This document shows positions 23,895-35,090 of a stretch of DNA of 64,000 bases, piece by piece. Position numbers and translations under genes: made by a program. The number at the start of each line of letters is the position of its first letter. Within the stretch, counting starts at the first letter, position 1. This DNA is from Patiria pectinifera (Eukaryota; Echinodermata; Asteroidea; Valvatida; Asterinidae): the NCBI GenBank assembly GCA_029964075.1, contig CM057149.1:26860197-26924196 (forward strand), written 5' to 3'. The notes below the pieces were generated by a model, which was not told where the DNA came from, ran no database searches, and worked only from the letters and a program-made list of their open reading frames with translations.

Positions 23895-26800
23895 GTCAGT
23901 AGCTATCTCAGTTATAAATAGTTTTGGCTGGTGCAAGTGAGGGCCAGTCTATAGTCCTCTTTGTATTTGACTGATTTAGGCCTACTGACTGACTGACTGA
24001 CTGTCTCACTGACTCACTCTGCAGTTGCGAAATAGACTTGCTTCAGCTTCACCTTGGCCAAAATATTTCACCTTGTTGGTCCGGGTGGGCTAGCCTACTA
24101 CTAGTGACTGACTCGCTGACGTACTGACTTACTTACTATTGTTTTTCTTATACACGCCGTTTTCTCGTTCCTTACCTTTTTACCAAGAAGAGATGGTTTT
24201 GCTTTCTGATGTCCAATTGAACTGCAAAAACAGCCGTGATAGATTTAATACTCGTGGTATCTATATTGGACTACCGTTGTCATTTTTCTCTCCTGTGGTC
24301 CATATTTCCGGTGTCAGATTTACACTTAACTACAGTTTTTTTTAGTACACGACGTTTTACAACAATAAAAGTAGTATTTTTGAACACTTGAGAAGAAACA
24401 AGCAGTGCGGTGTTTGATGCATCAACTGGCTCAGAATACCGGCAAAGCTTTGGTCAATTTTTAAAGTGATTCTGCGTCAGTTGCGATTGCTTATGGATTT
24501 CTCCTTATTGCAAAACACGAGTCGAGAGCATTTTGCTTATCTAAATTGCAAGTGAAACGTTACTGGAAAGGAATGACGAATTTTCGATTTCTTTAGGTCG
24601 AAAAGAAAATTGGTTGTCGGGACCATTTTACCGACACTCTTAAAAGTTTTGAGTCAGATTCGACCAATATTCGGGTCAAATTTGGCGTGACACATTTTGG
24701 GGTCAAAATGACACTTTCCTGATTCACATTTGCGGTCCATTTGACCCGGAAAATTGTCATTCCGACCCAGAAAAAAATGTCAGTTTGACTCAACATTGTC
24801 ATGTCGACCCAGCAGAGGGTCGGGTAAAATGTGAAACTTTGTACATAATCAGGTGTGCACAATGATGAGTTGTAACCGAATAATTGAGGTCAACCTTTAC
24901 TCATTTCGTAATTTGTTATTATTATTATTTTGTGTCACGCAGAGGTCTTCGCTTTCATGTGGAAGAAATGCTGGCTGGTCTCCTCGAAAGTGACGTAACC
25001 AGAATTTGGTCCTTTAAGACCTTTTTTGACACCTGTCAGGCCATCGTTAATATGACTGTCCTTGATGTGTTCTACACTGTGACGTCACAGCTCCTCAAAA
25101 TATACATTGATCCAACACATTCGTAAGAACAATTGCATGCTTCCTTTAATGAAGTAAACTGAAAGAAAGACACTGATTGGTTGAACGACATGCACCTTGC
25201 AATTAGTTTGAAACGTTTCGATATGCGTGTTCTATGTCTAAAACACAAACAAAAAAAATCCGCTCAAATAGAAAATTATAATTTGCTGAATTTGTATATC
25301 ATGGTTTGCTTTAGCCCTACATGGCGTTCGTATTTTAAAAGCCACTTGAAGTTCTGTGACCTAACTGTCTGAGAGTGGCCAAAACAATCTTCGATCTTTC
25401 ATGAAGAAATGTTTAGATTATCCAATCCAGGCTGGAATATACCGCCACGATTCGATTTAGACTTTTCACTGGAACTGAACATTTTCGTTGTGTACGAAAG
25501 GTGAACACGTAGAACTCTGAATCTAAAGACCTACTTTAAGCCATTTGCATTTCCCATCAGCCACTCGGTGTACTAATTATAATGTGACTTTTTTGCTTAC
25601 TCAGTTTTAGCAGAACTTTAGCATTGAAATATTTTATGCCACGTATAACACACCATGCTGAGAATATTCCTCGTTATTAGCAATATGACAAATATTGTAA
25701 ATTAATGTATTTGTTACGCATACTTCAGGAAGAAAGGTTAAAATGCAATGATACATGTACAGTTCACCTTTTTTCTCTTTAGATATAGTTATGTTACTTT
25801 ACCGGTTTCATTCAGTTTACATCTCCAACAACAGCGAGGTCATTTGATTGTTGGGTAAATTTAAAGATATTTGACCTTTCTGATTTTAGGTATAATGATT
25901 TTTTTTCTTCTGGGAGTAGACCTACAAAGACCTTGACTACTAGGTTAGTTACGCCATTTGATCACTCAGTACGACTTTTTCTCTCAAAAAATGTCATTCA
26001 AAATAATATTATTTCTGGCTCAATCTTTCTGCAGGTTTGCTGAGTTTCAGGAGAGCGTTGCCATACAGACGTCGTTACAGTCTGTCCATCAGGTGTACAT
26101 CTTCGAAGATGCCGTCTTTTACCCAGAATCCAACGTACCCTGCCGAAACTTCCCCGAGACGACGCCGGCCAATCCCATCTTTCTCTTCAAGTCGACGTTC
26201 GGTGGCTCTGTTTCGCCAGTCGCCCTGTCATCCGTAAGGCCATGACATACCAATTAAAAACAAAACGAGATACAAATACTAATAACTAGTTCAGTGCTGA
26301 AAGATTTTTTTTTTAAAACTGGTGTCATCTGGTCAATATTGACACGAATATCATATATAACGGACGTATTGATTTGCCAGAGTGTGTTTTTGAATGTCAT
26401 TTTTATTTTCTTAATTTATTTTTTTGGTTAATAGTTTTAGAGCACCTGTATCAATTTCGAGAAAATCCGGTCAGTGTCTACCAGAAATGTGAATCCGCTC
26501 GTTGTTGGAAATTAAGGGCATCATCATTTGCCAGAATGTGTTTCGGTAACAAAATAGTTTCACATTATTTGTCCTAAACATGATTGCTCTAGACAAATAC
26601 ATTAGGCCGGCACGTATTCAAGTAACGACAACTCGTATTGTTTTTCAATTCTCCCAGGTACGTTAATAACAGGAAGGCCGTTTGAATTGATATTTCAGGC
26701 AACTTTTTTCCTTCGTTAAAGTTACTACTTTCCTTTGATTGTTGGAACGACGACAGACATGGTCAGCCATCAAGGTAGGATGTTCCCTTTATAGCTCTAA

Positions 26801-29800
26801 ATAAAACTTAAGCCATGTTTTTTGTTTTGTGTGTGTTTTTTTGTTTATAAACAGCAACCGTACCGGATGTTCCATCTAGGTATTCATTGAGCACAGATGC
26901 ACCTGCGACAAAGGTGAGTTTAAAAAATGGATGTCGTGATCACTTAATGGCAAACTGTTTATAGCATGCTAACTTTCAACAAACATGTTCTCTTGTGCAC
27001 TGCATGAATATCTATTGAAACATAAGTGATTTAAAAGTGTTGACATAAACTGTTTCATATGGGCAAAAAATATGTAAATTGCCTGTCGGTTGCCTGCCAA
27101 TATGACGTCACCGATGATTTTAAATATAGACAGGCAAAAGTATACCCGGGTACCGCTTGATAATCCTAAATTTCAGGTTACAAAACTGTTCACATGTCTT
27201 TAATTTATTTACGTCGCCAGAGCATGCCAACTTGTCATCACGTCAGTATCATGAGCTTGCAAAAAATCAAACGTTACCATGAAAGTCTGCATGTACTGTT
27301 TCCTATTGTTTCTCAGGTAACAGTTTCGCAGCACTTCAAGCGAGATTACACCCCGATTGAATGGAATTCTAGGGCGTCAATATTGCAATTGTCTAATGCA
27401 ACAGTGTGTTTTGGCCTGACTTCAAGTGGCGATATTTGTAATTTACAATTAACTGTATGAGATATTGATTTGGGTGTTTTTTTAGAGAAGCATCGCTGCA
27501 CTGTTTTGTCTCAAACGAAAACAAGAACTGCTGCTTTTGATACAGATACTGCTGAACGCAGCCGTGAAGGCCTTCACGTGAGTTTCTTCTTCTTCTTCTT
27601 CTTCTTATTTTTCTTCTTCTTTTTTTTTTTTTTTTTTGGGGGGGGGGTTGGGGGGGGGAGGTAACTTTTTATAAGACCTAAAGAATATAACTCATTTCAT
27701 CAATATCTATCTTATTTAGCAATATTTTTACCACCGTTCCCAGACCTTCATTACCGGATTTTTTTATATAACCTAATCGTTAGTTACCGTTCTTCATCTA
27801 GTAAAAGATAGCACTTCCTCACTTCACTCGTGATCTTGTGTAGAAAAAGATAACTGTTCGCCGGCCCTTATAATGTAATTGTTTCGGAAGAATGGGCCTT
27901 TTCTGAAAACTAATGTCTTTTTCTGTCATCCTAATTGTCGTTTTGTTTCACCATCCTCTAACAGTCATGTAATCAAAGATGAAGTGAAGCACTTGCAATA
28001 CTACTTGAATAAACTGGAAACCCAAAACAAGACGTTGCCGTCGGAACTAGAGAGCATGCGCTCACGAGTCCAGTCGATTCTGACGTTTTGGGGCGCTATA
28101 CACCAAAACATCGCCAGCGGAAAAAAGACGGAGCTTGCCAAAAAGATAAACGCCTTCGTTATCGTCGGGGACGAGGTTGCATTGCAAATTGGGAATACCC
28201 GGCAGGTATTTATAATATGATGGTTTCATACACTGTTTGTATCCTGAGTCAGATACGACCCAAATCTGGATCAGATTTGAACTGATAATTTCCCTCGGGT
28301 CAAAATAGGCACTTCTTTAAGTCACTTTTTATCTGGAGCAGTTCACCGGGAAATGTCATATTTTCACACATAACCAAGTGTCATTTTGGAGGAGAACTAG
28401 TCTACTTTTTACGAGAAATGGTCAAGAAGGCCAATGGTCATGACCTAAAAAGTGTGAGGTCAAATCTGACGCAGATTCTGAGTCGAATCTGATCGGGTAC
28501 CTAAAGAGTGCATACCCCATCCGTTCATAAAATGTAACAACCTTGTTTCAACTGAAACAAGTTTGCAACAGGCTGCGTGGAGTCAGCATGTTTAGATACT
28601 CTTCATAGATTTGTTTTTTTTGGGTATTACATTATGTGGAAAAGTCCAGACAGTATACATTTTGCACATGACAGGCATAGCGGTTTTAAGTGTATTGTTT
28701 TTATGATCACATGTTAAAGCTGGAAAGTTTGGTGCACGAATAATGAGGCTTGTTTACGAGGTTTTCAAATGTATTGGGTGTTTGTACGATGTGACAAGTG
28801 AAAAGTGGAGGATGTACCATTAACTGCAAAATAAAGTTTATGTAGAAGTAAAAAAGCCATTCGGAGGAAAACTCTTATTAGAGAGGTTTCGCATGCAAAC
28901 GGATACGTTTAGTGCGACGGATACGTCATCAATTATGACGTCATACGCCACTCACTATCCGCTAAACGTGCAGACGACACGCATATCTCGCTCGCTACAC
29001 GTAAGTAAAAACGGATACGGATAGCTAAACGTAAGTGTAAGCGTATCCGTTCGCTTGCGAAACCTCCCTATTGACAGACTTTTGTGACACGCCCCCGTTG
29101 CTGTGGGACTTGATATTTTGAAAATCGACTTTGATTCCTCTTCAGCTTTTGTTACGACTCGAACAAGAGGCTCCGAAATTGAGGTCACTCCACCGTCATA
29201 TAGTGGATCAAGATGTTCTGACGAAGGAGTGGAATAAACAGCTTCAGTGTCATCCGAGGGACAAATGGTAAGAAGAAGCACCATTTCGATAAACCTTAAG
29301 TGAATTTGACCTCAGTATGACAAAGATAAAATGCTCAATACAGCCATTACTTTACAAAGTCATAGTCTTGTATATACGATGTGGTTTTGCGGCAGGGTGT
29401 AATTTAAATAAGGTGTTTTGCCCCTCACTTGAGTTCTCAGTAGCGCTCGTATTGGTACTAAACACCCGATGAAATTATTCTGTTAGGCCTGCTGTCATGT
29501 AGAGAAAAAAATCAAGAAATATTTCCAACGACTAGTCAATTTACTGATTTTTTTTTGGAATGACGAGTGCTGCGTCGAAATCGTGTTTCGTGATCAAAAG
29601 GTGGTGCCTGGTTTTTCACTTTTCTCAAAAAGTGTAATATCCACTTGGGGGGGGGTAATGCAGCTGGTTAGGTTTTTAACATTCCTCTGACGATTTTTAT
29701 TGTCGTGTTTATTGGTAACGAACAAAATACATGAAAAGCAAATGATCTTATGCGCCTTTAAGAACCATTTACGACTAGCTGTTTGACAGCTTGTTGAGAA

Positions 29801-32800
29801 GGTTTGCGAAACTCGGGTAATTAAACACACAACCTTCTGCAAATTGCACGTCTTAACCACTTGACTGCCGAACTTTCGGAGGTCTGATACAGCAGCAAAC
29901 CTGGTCGGCTGCAGGTATCAAAATCAATCATTTGTAACGCAGCCGCCCCTGTGTACCAGATTAACTCAAGTATATATCTATTTGAAACATCAGCACAATT
30001 CCTTATGACTAAGATGTGCTTAGCCAGATCGTACAAGTGTTAAGGTATAGCTAGCATTCAACAGTTTCCCGTTCACTGTCAGTTAGCACTTGTCCACTGT
30101 AAATTTCTAGTTTTCCTATCAGATTGAACGACATTCGTCCGCTCTTCATCGGCATACTTTCTTTGGTAATTCGTCCCGTTGTAAATGCACGAAGTAACGG
30201 AAACGAACTTCCGAGGTAAAAGGGGGAAAATTACAATAATACTGCGAACATTGGCAGTTCCACTAGCACCTGGACTGTGACGTGAGGCACACTGCTGAAT
30301 ATCATGTCCCGAGTTTGGATTTAGGGACAGAACACAAGAGGGTGCGGTTCAAAATATAAAACGGCAACTTTGAATCTGAGGAGCTAACAACGGAATCCAA
30401 TATGAGACCCCCAAAGAGCATTGCGTATTTACTTTCTTTTTTCCCCTCAAATTGACTATTGACTATTAGCTGACGCTTCAATGGGTTTGTTGTCATTCAC
30501 CCTACTTTCGATTTCGAGCAATTTCCAGCGCCGAAATTGTACAAAAAGCAAATGATCCTATGCACCCATTAGAGGATATTTATCCAAGAAATGTTCGGGA
30601 AGGTTTGATTTAAACCATTATGTTTTCTATTTTCACATCCCTAACAGCGTGGACCGTTTTGATGTCATGTTGCTCACGCAGCTGGAAATCTATTCCAATT
30701 TCTGCCGAGACAGCAAGGAAACCTCCCTCACGTTCAATGCTGAGCAAATACACAAGATGGAGAAGTAAGCTTCGCAATATCACAGATCGACTTGTGTTTT
30801 CTCATTTCGATCACAAACATTGCTATACTAGTTATTTTCGAGAATTATACCTTATAGTGAGATATTCCTTAAGTCTTGTTCCTGGCTTTACTGGCCCCTA
30901 ACCCTAACCTAACCTAATCATACTTTCACCAAACTTCAGAAGTTTGGGGTTTTGCATCGCGAGAAATCGATTTAGGCTGTTTTGTGAAGGTAACATTCTA
31001 CCTTGAAATCGGACTTGGAACATTAGGTATAGACATTGCTATAAAATGTCTTATTTTACAGAATCAGATTTAACGACACACTACACAAGATGATTTCTCT
31101 AGTTCTTGATCACTGTGAAACTAATTGGCTGGAGAAACATTCCGAGACGATGAAATGGTTCGGGTGAGTGATGCCTCGTTGAAATTATAGTATCATACTC
31201 AATACCATTTTTGTATTTTACTGATGTATAAGCATGATATTTTGAAATATTTCATGTGGAAACATAACTCACGGTCATCAGTGGAACGATGATATTACAG
31301 TTGAGGTAGTTCATCGGCGTGTCTGCTATCTGCTGTAATATCTGCTGCGATATTTGAATACACTTTCAAAGCTGCAATCTTCTCAAGGATACAAACAACA
31401 TTTGGATTTCAGCTGTATTCCAGTTGTACAATGTGCACAGAGTTAGTTTTCTTCCAGATACAGGTATATTTTAGGCCAGAGGAGGGGGAAAACTTTATAA
31501 TGAATTTATTTGGTATAAACACATACGTATTTTACCATATTGTCTGAGGGCAAGGCATTGTATTTCCCTTTGTTCCTACATGCCTCCAGTCAATTTCTTT
31601 GTTCTTCTTTAAGCTTATCAGAATGCTCCTAGTCAGTTTCCCATTTAACTTTATTTAAAAAGTAAAATATGTCGAGACAGTGGATTCGGCTGGACCCATT
31701 GATTTATAAATGGGATACGTAAATTCCACCCTGAGAACTCAAAGTGGGTTTTCCTTTAACTATGACACCATACAAAGAATGTGCTTTGTGTCATATTGAC
31801 TAATAAAAGATTACTTTTATATCCAAATACAGCACAGCCTATTCCTTCAGGCAGCGAATTGCCGAAGTGGATCAATCCTTGACCCCGCTGGTATCTGACT
31901 TTGCTACCGAAGAACTAGCTATAACTAAGGTAACGTAGGTTTTCATTCCATTACCAGGAGCAATGAAACTCGCATGAACATTAGATGTGATTAGAATGAT
32001 TTTCTTAATGTAATTATTTTCGTCCTTAATGCACCTCCCGTGCAATGCGAGACATACATGTATCGAATTTCAAATGAATCACAAAACAAAAATTAGCTCT
32101 TTTCTTTTCTGTTCAATTCAATGTCGATCTCCACATGAGACGAATTTCTACAATTTATATAAGAAGAATAGTAGCTTGTTACATTCGTGATTTAAACTGC
32201 ACCCAATATGAACTCTATTAGTGTTCATTTGATATTGAAATCAACAACGGAGCCCAACGACGTCCTGGAAAGAAATTAAATTATCTTTCCATTGAATTCG
32301 AATGATATACAAGTGTTAAGGTCACCGGGGAAACCTGTGGTATACCAACATAATGGTCAACAAATATTGCCGTTTAGATACATGTAAACGTAAGTGAAGC
32401 ATCGTTTTATGTCATTTGTATTTTACTTCTGTTCCGAAGAACTAGATGCAGCTAATCATACCTATATACTGCAAAGGTCAATTGGTAAAATGTTTCCGAA
32501 CGATAGCCAATTCAAATATCTGAGTATTGTTTATTTTGCAGTTGGGAGAAAGATGTCGAGAGGAGTCAGACATCATTGAAAGTGACATATCTGAGTTAAG
32601 AGCTGCAACCAGTTTTCATCTCAAGGCCCCGTTCCAAGTGAGTGGCGCCTCCATGATCCAGCTTAAACTCAGTTGACAAAGCTGATAATTAAAAAATGTA
32701 GATATTAAAGTAGTTCATATTCATAATAATAGACGTTCGTAGCAAAAAGAATATCTGTACGCCCGTGTTGACGGTGCGAACTCGCAAAAGTTGGATTTCG

Positions 32801-34749
32801 CTGTAAATTTGGCGAATTTCCCAGCAACGTTTCGCAACGTAAAATTCGCAGGTTGAAGAAGACCATTTTAAAAAACGTGAATTCCAAAGCCTGGCGAATT
32901 CGCCATACGATCTAAGAAATGAGTTCAACTTTGCAAAATCGCGTAGCGAACCCTTCCGTCGCGAAATATTCTCCCTCATTCCAGAATTATTCGGACTTTC
33001 GTTGCATGGTGTGACTTGTATTGACAAGACCAGGATCCATGAAGTAAATCAGGGAAGGTTTACCAAGCTTACTTAAATCACTTCGTGTTTGCTATTGATA
33101 CCTTTCCGACCCCAATCTTCCCTCCCAGGATGAAATTGCTCCCCTGGTGTCCCCTTCAGCGAGTACACAAACCTCTAACGTGCAGCTGATGGAAACAAAG
33201 CAATCCCGTGAGGCAAACAACCAGACACCTTGGAGTGTTTACGTCGCCATCGGACCACGCGAGGGAGGTAGTCTGGCTTCTGGAGAAGATCATGTCCATC
33301 CTCTTGCAGACTCTGGAATTGCAGACCTGCAGGTGCCGATACTGCGTGACTTTAAACTAGAGTAAGTCATGCACTTTAGAAACTCCTGGGTCAGTTATTA
33401 CCCGATATTGGGTTATATTCGACCTAAACCTTTCCGGATTACAGTGACAGTTTTTCGGGTCAAAATAACATTTTTTCTTGGTCATTTTAATACGGAAAAG
33501 GGTCAAGCCAAATATACCTCATATTCGAGGTCAAAACTGACCCGGGAGGTTTTGACCTAGGATTGTTATTAAAGGTTTCATTGTGGGCGTTCCTTATAGC
33601 GGTTTGTGTTATTTGATGCATAAAGGCTATTTAGGTTGGAAAACAAGCACTCTTGTCGAACACAGATACTTTTAGGAAAAGACACCAACCAAAGCAATTG
33701 ATAAACCAAAAATGAAGATGAAAACTTGCCATTTTGAGAAACAAAACGGAAGGGGAAAATGAAACAAAAGATCAAGTCTGTGGCGTCCGCACCCATAACG
33801 TTCAATATCTGCCGTTTACGTGTGTGGGGCATTATATAGGACAGGATCAGGAGGCATGCATGGCTCATGCGTAAAGAGCTCGTCTTTCACCGCTGCGGCC
33901 CGAGTTCGATTCCCGATTCGGGTCATAACTATGGCAAAATTTTTTTTCCCGTGATTCTCTCCTGTGCCACGGGCATTTTTTTCTCCGGGTCCTCTGGTTT
34001 TCCTGCCTCCGCAAAAATAACACTTCGATCTGGCTGTGCTCCGTGGTCAGACATGGGTCGTATTGGCAGCTGCCTAAGGCGCCTTTACATGCCAGCGGCT
34101 CGACCACGTTGAAGCTGTGTCCTTTGCAATTCAGCTTCTCAGCTGAGAGTAATGATCATTAGCCCCCAAATTATTAGTATTATTGTTATTAATAATGAGT
34201 GCTGAATATGCAAGATTTCAATCCAAGTGAAAAACGAGGTCTTCAAGACAAACGCCTGATGGCTCACGGATTGTGAAAAGCTCAGAGCCGTAAAAGAAGA
34301 GAGTTGCGACAACTATCAATTTGGATGCCATCAGGTCCAACTCTATGGGACTGTTGTGAACAGTCGTTATTTTTTGCTAATAATTCACCAATGCTGTCAA
34401 AACCATTACAATTCCCTTGAAGTCTTGTGAACGAAGTTTTCGCCTATTCTTAGAACAGAAATGGCGTCCAACGTAGATAATTATATACCCCTCAAATCGC
34501 ACTACAGCTCTGATTTTGAAGTGTTGGTGCCAAAGCGAACGCATATTGCAAGTTTGCAACAATATATTTTGCTGATATATTTCCTGTTCAATCGTTTATT
34601 TCTGAATGTGCAGGTTGCAGAACTGGCAAATTCGGAGACCGGAAACACAAGCCATAGTCAAGAAGTGTCAAAATCTGACCAAGGATATGCAGAATGAGTC
34701 GCTAGACCTCTCCGACCCTAGCCTCGACTTGTACGGCTACTCAATGTGA
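19147..34749 (+). CDS. TBK1: TBK1/IKK-epsilon-like serine/threonine kinase, 18 exons
   Basis: This gene encodes a cytosolic kinase of the TBK1/IKK-epsilon family, which phosphorylates IRF-type factors and autophagy receptors in innate immune signalling. Coding exons: 19147-19278, 19554-19694, 20415-20544, 21843-22024, 22855-23012, 23781-23894, 24943-25122, 26035-26233, 26855-26913, 27486-27577, 27965-28205, 29146-29267, 30648-30764, 31062-31163, 31833-31929, 32542-32637, 33129-33361, 34614-34749. All have AG/GT borders and compatible phases, except that exon 8 (ends phase 0) and exon 9 (needs one base) do not join. A shorter exon 8 donor near 26200 or a missed small exon could explain this. 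The product is about 840 residues (human TBK1 has 729). Order: kinase, ubiquitin-like domain, coiled-coil scaffold domain, C-terminal tail. The ATG at 19147 has an in-frame stop two codons upstream. A splice acceptor (TTTAATAG) ends at 19143, so a non-coding first exon is likely. TBK1 versus IKK-epsilon cannot be settled, because invertebrates often have one co-orthologue. Confidence 0.92.
19865..19922. repeat. Short hairpin in TBK1-like intron 2
   Basis: CAAAGCACTGATACTGTCAC (19865-19884) faces GTGACAGTATAAGTGCTTTG (19903-19922) with one mismatch, around an 18-base AT-rich loop. It could be a remnant of a miniature element. The size also allows a hairpin RNA, but nothing shows transcription beyond the host intron. 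Confidence 0.5.
22604..22711. repeat. Imperfect inverted repeat in TBK1-like intron 4
   Basis: CTATGAAATCTGGTTTCTAT near 22604 is complementary, with mismatches, to ATAGAATCCAAATTTCATAG near 22692. The sequence between is unremarkable. It is probably a small foldback element. Confidence 0.4.
23570..23660 (-). mobile_element. tRNA-like SINE fragment
   Basis: Read on the minus strand, this contains AGAAGGTCGTGGGTTCCAG followed by CCCC, which resembles the B box half of a tRNA-derived SINE head. No complete A box or body is clear. It lies in TBK1-like intron 5, 120 bases before exon 6. Confidence 0.4.
23975..24130 (+). repeat. GACT-rich simple repeat
   Basis: ACTGACTGACTGACTGTCTC and looser ACT/GACT repeats run on and off to about 24130. 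This is a decayed tetranucleotide microsatellite in TBK1-like intron 6. Confidence 0.6.
24640..24845 (+). repeat. Dispersed GGGTCA-rich repeat, copy 1
   Basis: The block is rich in TGACC/GGTCA motifs: GAGTCAGATTCGACC, TTCGGGTCAAATTTGG, GGGGTCAAAATGACAC, TTTGACCCGGAAAATTGTCA. Three weaker relatives lie at about 28237-28500, 33388-33560 and 34985-35090. Both half-site orientations occur, so the block can partly fold on itself. It lies in TBK1-like intron 6. Family unknown. Confidence 0.5.
24943..26233 (+). CDS. TBK1: TBK1-like exons 7-8: C-lobe end and ubiquitin-like domain
   Basis: Exon 7 completes the kinase C-lobe ([17 protein letters not shown]) and opens the ubiquitin-like domain with [18 protein letters not shown], aligned with human TBK1 from MVIHVFSLQQ to KIYIHS. 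Exon 8 continues with [19 protein letters not shown] and [13 protein letters not shown], which match the TBK1 segment ending PKTTEENPIFVV. In TBK1 this domain contacts the kinase and scaffold domains and is needed for activation. The exon 8 donor at 26234 (GTAAGG) leaves phase 0, whereas exon 9 is open only if one base is carried over. An alternative donor about 33 bases earlier (G|GTGGCT) would fit the phase but lose eleven residues. Confidence 0.88.
26855..34749 (+). CDS. TBK1: TBK1-like exons 9-18: scaffold/dimerisation domain and C-terminal tail
   Basis: Exon 9 has [17 protein letters not shown], matching PKVHPRYDLDGDASMAK of human TBK1. Exons 10-16 are helical and leucine/charge-rich, as expected for the coiled-coil scaffold/dimerisation domain. 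Exon 10 reads [18 protein letters not shown], and exons 12-13 contain HPRDK and then [10 protein letters not shown], matching HPKDR and YNEEQIHKFD of TBK1. Exon 17 adds a Ser/Thr/Pro-rich, poorly conserved stretch that makes this protein longer than human TBK1. Exon 18 (stop at 34749) ends [16 protein letters not shown] after a short helix, in the place of the adaptor-binding C-terminus. An alternative acceptor reading of exon 18 would end earlier in another frame; I prefer the longer frame because exon 17 joins it in phase. Confidence 0.85.
27580..27662 (+). repeat. CTT microsatellite with poly-T and poly-G tail
   Basis: A run of CTT repeats passes into long T and G runs directly after the donor of TBK1-like exon 10. 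It lies in the intron, so it does not alter the protein. It may be hard to assemble correctly. Confidence 0.9.
28237..28500 (+). repeat. Dispersed GGGTCA-rich repeat, copy 2
   Basis: GAGTCAGATACGACCCAAAT, TCGGGTCAAAATAGGCAC, CACCGGGAAATGTCAT and GAGGTCAAATCTGACG recall the copy at 24640 in the same order, with much divergence. It lies in TBK1-like intron 11. Confidence 0.4.
28881..29068. mobile_element. 188-base TIR element with TA target site
   Basis: The left end GAGAGGTTTCGCATGCAAAC and the minus-strand right end GGGAGGTTTCGCAAGCGAAC are inverted repeats, both continuing into GGATACG. TA flanks each end (28879-28880 and 29069-29070), as for Tc1/mariner-type insertion. The interior repeats ACGGATACG and includes a TGACGTCA octamer near 28937. 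It has no coding capacity. It sits in TBK1-like intron 11, about 80 bases before exon 12. Confidence 0.7.
29830..29900 (-). mobile_element. Degraded tRNA-like SINE head
   Basis: On the minus strand GGCAGTCAAGTGGTTAAGAC resembles an A box region, and AGAAGGTTGTGTGTTTAA stands where a B box would be, though it is poor. No clear body was found. It lies in TBK1-like intron 12. Confidence 0.35.
33388..33560 (+). repeat. Dispersed GGGTCA-rich repeat, copy 3
   Basis: CTGGGTCAGTTATTACCCG, TTTTTCGGGTCAAAATAACA and GAGGTCAAAACTGACCCGGG follow the pattern of the copy at 24640. It lies about 30 bases after exon 17 of the TBK1-like gene. Confidence 0.45.
33850..34200 (+). mobile_element. tRNA-derived SINE with T-rich body
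   Basis: The head carries an A box-like ATGGCTCATGCGTAAAGAG (about 33859) and a good B box GAGTTCGATTCCC (about 33901). The body includes TTCTCCGGGTCCTCTGG and TTTTCCTGCCTCCGC, typical of marine invertebrate SINEs. The 3' end passes into TTATTAGTATTATTGTTATT, a short AT tail like those of LINE-mobilised SINEs. It lies in the last intron of the TBK1-like gene. Confidence 0.75.
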
Positions 34750-34937
34750 AAATCACACAAAGTTGGGAAGGACGCCCTGCCGACCTGCAAGCCCACCTGA
34801 TGGCGACATGCAGACAGGACCCACGAGGTGATAGGATTATGGCTTCGTCTCCCTCCACGTCCTTTTAATCCATCGGAAGGAATTCCGTGTTCAATGCAAT
34901 ACCATTTATTTTCCATAAGTATACATTAACCTCGAGA

Positions 34938-35090
34938 CAGTGGCGTAACCGGGATTTGTAGTAAGGGAAACAAAGGTTCACCGCACGGGATCCGGGTCAG
35001 ATTTGACCTAGAATCGGGGCTCAAAATTTAAAACAATGGGGGGATCGAAATGACACTTTGCTGATCATGATGACGTATATGGGAAAATTC
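34938..35090 (+). repeat. Possible element end plus GGGTCA-rich repeat copy 4
   Basis: CAGTGGCGTAACCGGGATT at 34938 resembles the left end of a miniature element, but no right end was found. It runs into GATCCGGGTCAGATTTGACC and ATCGAAATGACACTTTGCTG, a fourth relative of the repeat at 24640. Confidence 0.35.

Noticed and set aside
26374-26577. Possible missing kinase exon between exons 8 and 9
   Set aside because: The translation shows no similarity to the TBK1 linker and the splice phases do not solve the mismatch.
33850-33915. Possible true tRNA gene
   Set aside because: A and B boxes are present but the arms do not form a cloverleaf, and a SINE body follows.
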